NCBI GenBank assembly: GCA_900555105.1
Contig: USJP01000084.1
Coordinates: forward strand, 1-6,899
DNA from: an uncultured Coriobacteriaceae bacterium
GTDB lineage: Bacteria > Actinomycetota > Coriobacteriia > Coriobacteriales > UMGS124
Reading direction: 5' to 3'
DNA length: 6,899 nt
Shown: piece after piece, positions 5,568 to 6,899 of the stretch
Layout of the letters: every line of letters begins with the position of its first letter
Numbering within the stretch: the stretch's first letter is position 1
Made by a program: the position numbers and the translations under genes
The notes under the pieces: model-generated
What the model saw: only the letters and a program-made list of their open reading frames with translations
Database searches by the model: none
What the model was told of the DNA's origin: nothing

Positions 5568-6899
5568 TTGCCACGCACGCAGCAGGACAACACGAACAAC
5601 GCAGCTCAATCTTCTGCGCCCAAGAAGGCGCAGCTTGGTCGCGGTGCCCAGGTCGCAAGTATGATTGCTGGCGCGCTCATCGGGCTTGTGGCACTCGTCT
5701 ACCTCTTGGGTTGCGTGTATTACTACGACCGATTCTGGCCCAACACCAAGATCGGTGATGCGAACCTCTCCAACATGACAGAGGCCGATGCCGTCTCCAC
5801 GCTTGACCAGGTATCACGCAGTCGTACGGTTGCCGTATCGGGTCAGGGCGTTTCGTTTACGCTCACGGGTGGCACTGCCGGTCTTGAGATCAACTCCTCC
5901 TCGGCGGTCAAGACCGCGCTCGATGACAACGCCTGCTGGCAGTGGCCTTTCCAGGTATTTGCCGCCCACGATGAAACCGATGCATTGAGCTCGTCTTTCG
6001 ATCTCGACCTGTTGCGTTCTGCCATTGAGTCCTCCGTCTCGTCGTTCAACGCAAGCGCCTCCGACCCCATCGATGCGACGCTGTATTTCGACGAGTCCAC
6101 CAATCGCTATGAGATCAACCCCGGTTCTTTGGGCACGAAGCTCGACATCGACTCGATTATGGAGACTGTGCAGACGGCTCTTGCCCAGCGCAACCCCTAT
6201 GCTGCGCTTACGAGCGTGAACCTGGTTCATCAGTCCGTCAAGGCTGACGACCCGTATCTCATTACGAAGCGCGACACGGCGAACGCCTATCTCGCCTGCT
6301 CGCTTGATCTCACGCTCAATGGCACGTTTGTGGCATCCGTCAATCCTTCGGTGGTGAAGGATTGGATCACCTTTGGTGAGGACGGCACGGCAGTTCTCGA
6401 CGAGGCACAGCTTGTCGCTTGGGTCGATGGCGTCGAGTCTCTCGTCGATTCGATTGGCTCCACCCGCACCTATACGCGTCCTAACGACGGCCAGGTGTTC
6501 ACGGTGTCGCGCGGTAACTATGGTTGGATCAGCGACGGCGAGGCGCTCGAGGATCTCGTGCGCAACGCTGTGTACAGCTCGACCGTCGGTTCCTCTGAGA
6601 TTCCCACCAAGCAGTCGGCAAGCGCGTATAACCCTGGCGGTGCCGATTGGGCCGGCAGCTCCTGGATTGACGTCGACTTGGGCGAGCAGTACGTGCGCTA
6701 CTTCGACCCGGATGGCAATGTTTTGTGGGAAAGCCCCTGTGTTAGCGGTGCCTATGGCGTGCACGACACCCCTTTGGGCGTGTATTCCATTTACAATAAG
6801 GCACTCGATCAGACGCTTCTGGGCAACATCGTCCCGGAGACGGGCCGGTTCTTCTGTACCGCCCTGCAGGCCGTGGGCGACCCCGGCCAGACCACCGAC
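5568..6899 (+). CDS. L,D-transpeptidase-like protein (YkuD family), 3' end outside window
   Basis: 444 codons are present and the frame is still open at the window edge. The start is set by the in-frame TAG at 5553-5555: only TTG 5568 (GGGAG at 5558-5562, 5-nt spacing) or ATG 5661 remain as plausible starts. The TTG keeps a hydrophilic N terminus with basic residues ahead of the single membrane helix (about 29-50, ASMIAGALIGLVALVYLLG), so it is preferred. The large external part resembles VanW-associated peptidoglycan-binding domains (PG_binding_4 type), with NPGSLGTKLD (184-193) and SRGNYGWISD (314-323). From W366 a YkuD domain begins: WIDVDLGEQYVRYF, then SGAYGVHDTPLGVYSIYNK. This family forms 3-3 peptidoglycan cross-links or attaches proteins to the wall. 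The catalytic SHGCxR segment lies beyond the window, so activity cannot be judged. Confidence 0.9.
   Translation, partial: MPRTQQDNTNNAAQSSAPKKAQLGRGAQVASMIAGALIGLVALVYLLGCVYYYDRFWPNTKIGDANLSNMTEADAVSTLDQVSRSRTVAVSGQGVSFTLTGGTAGLEINSSSAVKTALDDNACWQWPFQVFAAHDETDALSSSFDLDLLRSAIESSVSSFNASASDPIDATLYFDESTNRYEINPGSLGTKLDIDSIMETVQTALAQRNPYAALTSVNLVHQSVKADDPYLITKRDTANAYLACSLDLTLNGTFVASVNPSVVKDWITFGEDGTAVLDEAQLVAWVDGVESLVDSIGSTRTYTRPNDGQVFTVSRGNYGWISDGEALEDLVRNAVYSSTVGSSEIPTKQSASAYNPGGADWAGSSWIDVDLGEQYVRYFDPDGNVLWESPCVSGAYGVHDTPLGVYSIYNKALDQTLLGNIVPETGRFFCTALQAVGDPGQTTD

Noticed and set aside
5814..6764. 316-codon open frame on the - strand
   Set aside because: It lies opposite the L,D-transpeptidase-like gene, whose + strand frame is open throughout and shows recognisable domains. 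The antisense product shows no family features.

Overview
The window is a GC-rich (roughly 60%), densely coding stretch in which every supported gene is on the + strand. Codon use, GC content and the gene variants (an FtsH with the noncanonical motifs FVGRG and HEIGH, an Ffh with a Met-rich tail, a VanW/YkuD-type L,D-transpeptidase) suggest an anaerobic Actinomycetota of the class Coriobacteriia (Collinsella/Olsenella-like). This is an inference from protein style; no rRNA or other definitive marker is present.

Layout. Positions 1-557 hold the C-terminal part of a metallo-beta-lactamase-fold hydrolase, closed by a strong hairpin terminator (563-597). A promoter with a perfect TATAAT (632-637), overlapped by an 8-bp dyad, precedes ffh (681-2120), the complete signal recognition particle GTPase. 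The ffh stop is followed after 10 nt by a gene-free stretch of about 420 bp (2121-2541). It holds two tandem ~168-bp copies of a palindromic element whose arms covary between copies. Then come a HAD-superfamily phosphatase/phosphomutase (2542-3258), a 360-bp gap without a convincing gene, and ftsH (3619-5487), a membrane-bound AAA+ zinc protease. An 80-bp spacer after ftsH carries a terminator with alternative pairings and a possible 6-codon leader ORF. Last is an L,D-transpeptidase-like gene (5568 onward, TTG start), cut off by the window end before its catalytic cysteine.

Function. Three of the five genes serve the cell envelope: Ffh targets proteins to the membrane, FtsH controls membrane protein quality, and the L,D-transpeptidase-like protein should cross-link peptidoglycan. 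The terminators and long spacers suggest mostly separate transcription units rather than one operon. The most unusual part is the tandem palindrome downstream of ffh, which behaves like a structured RNA or a REP-like DNA hairpin element. The ftsH/L,D-transpeptidase spacer is a weaker candidate for attenuation.
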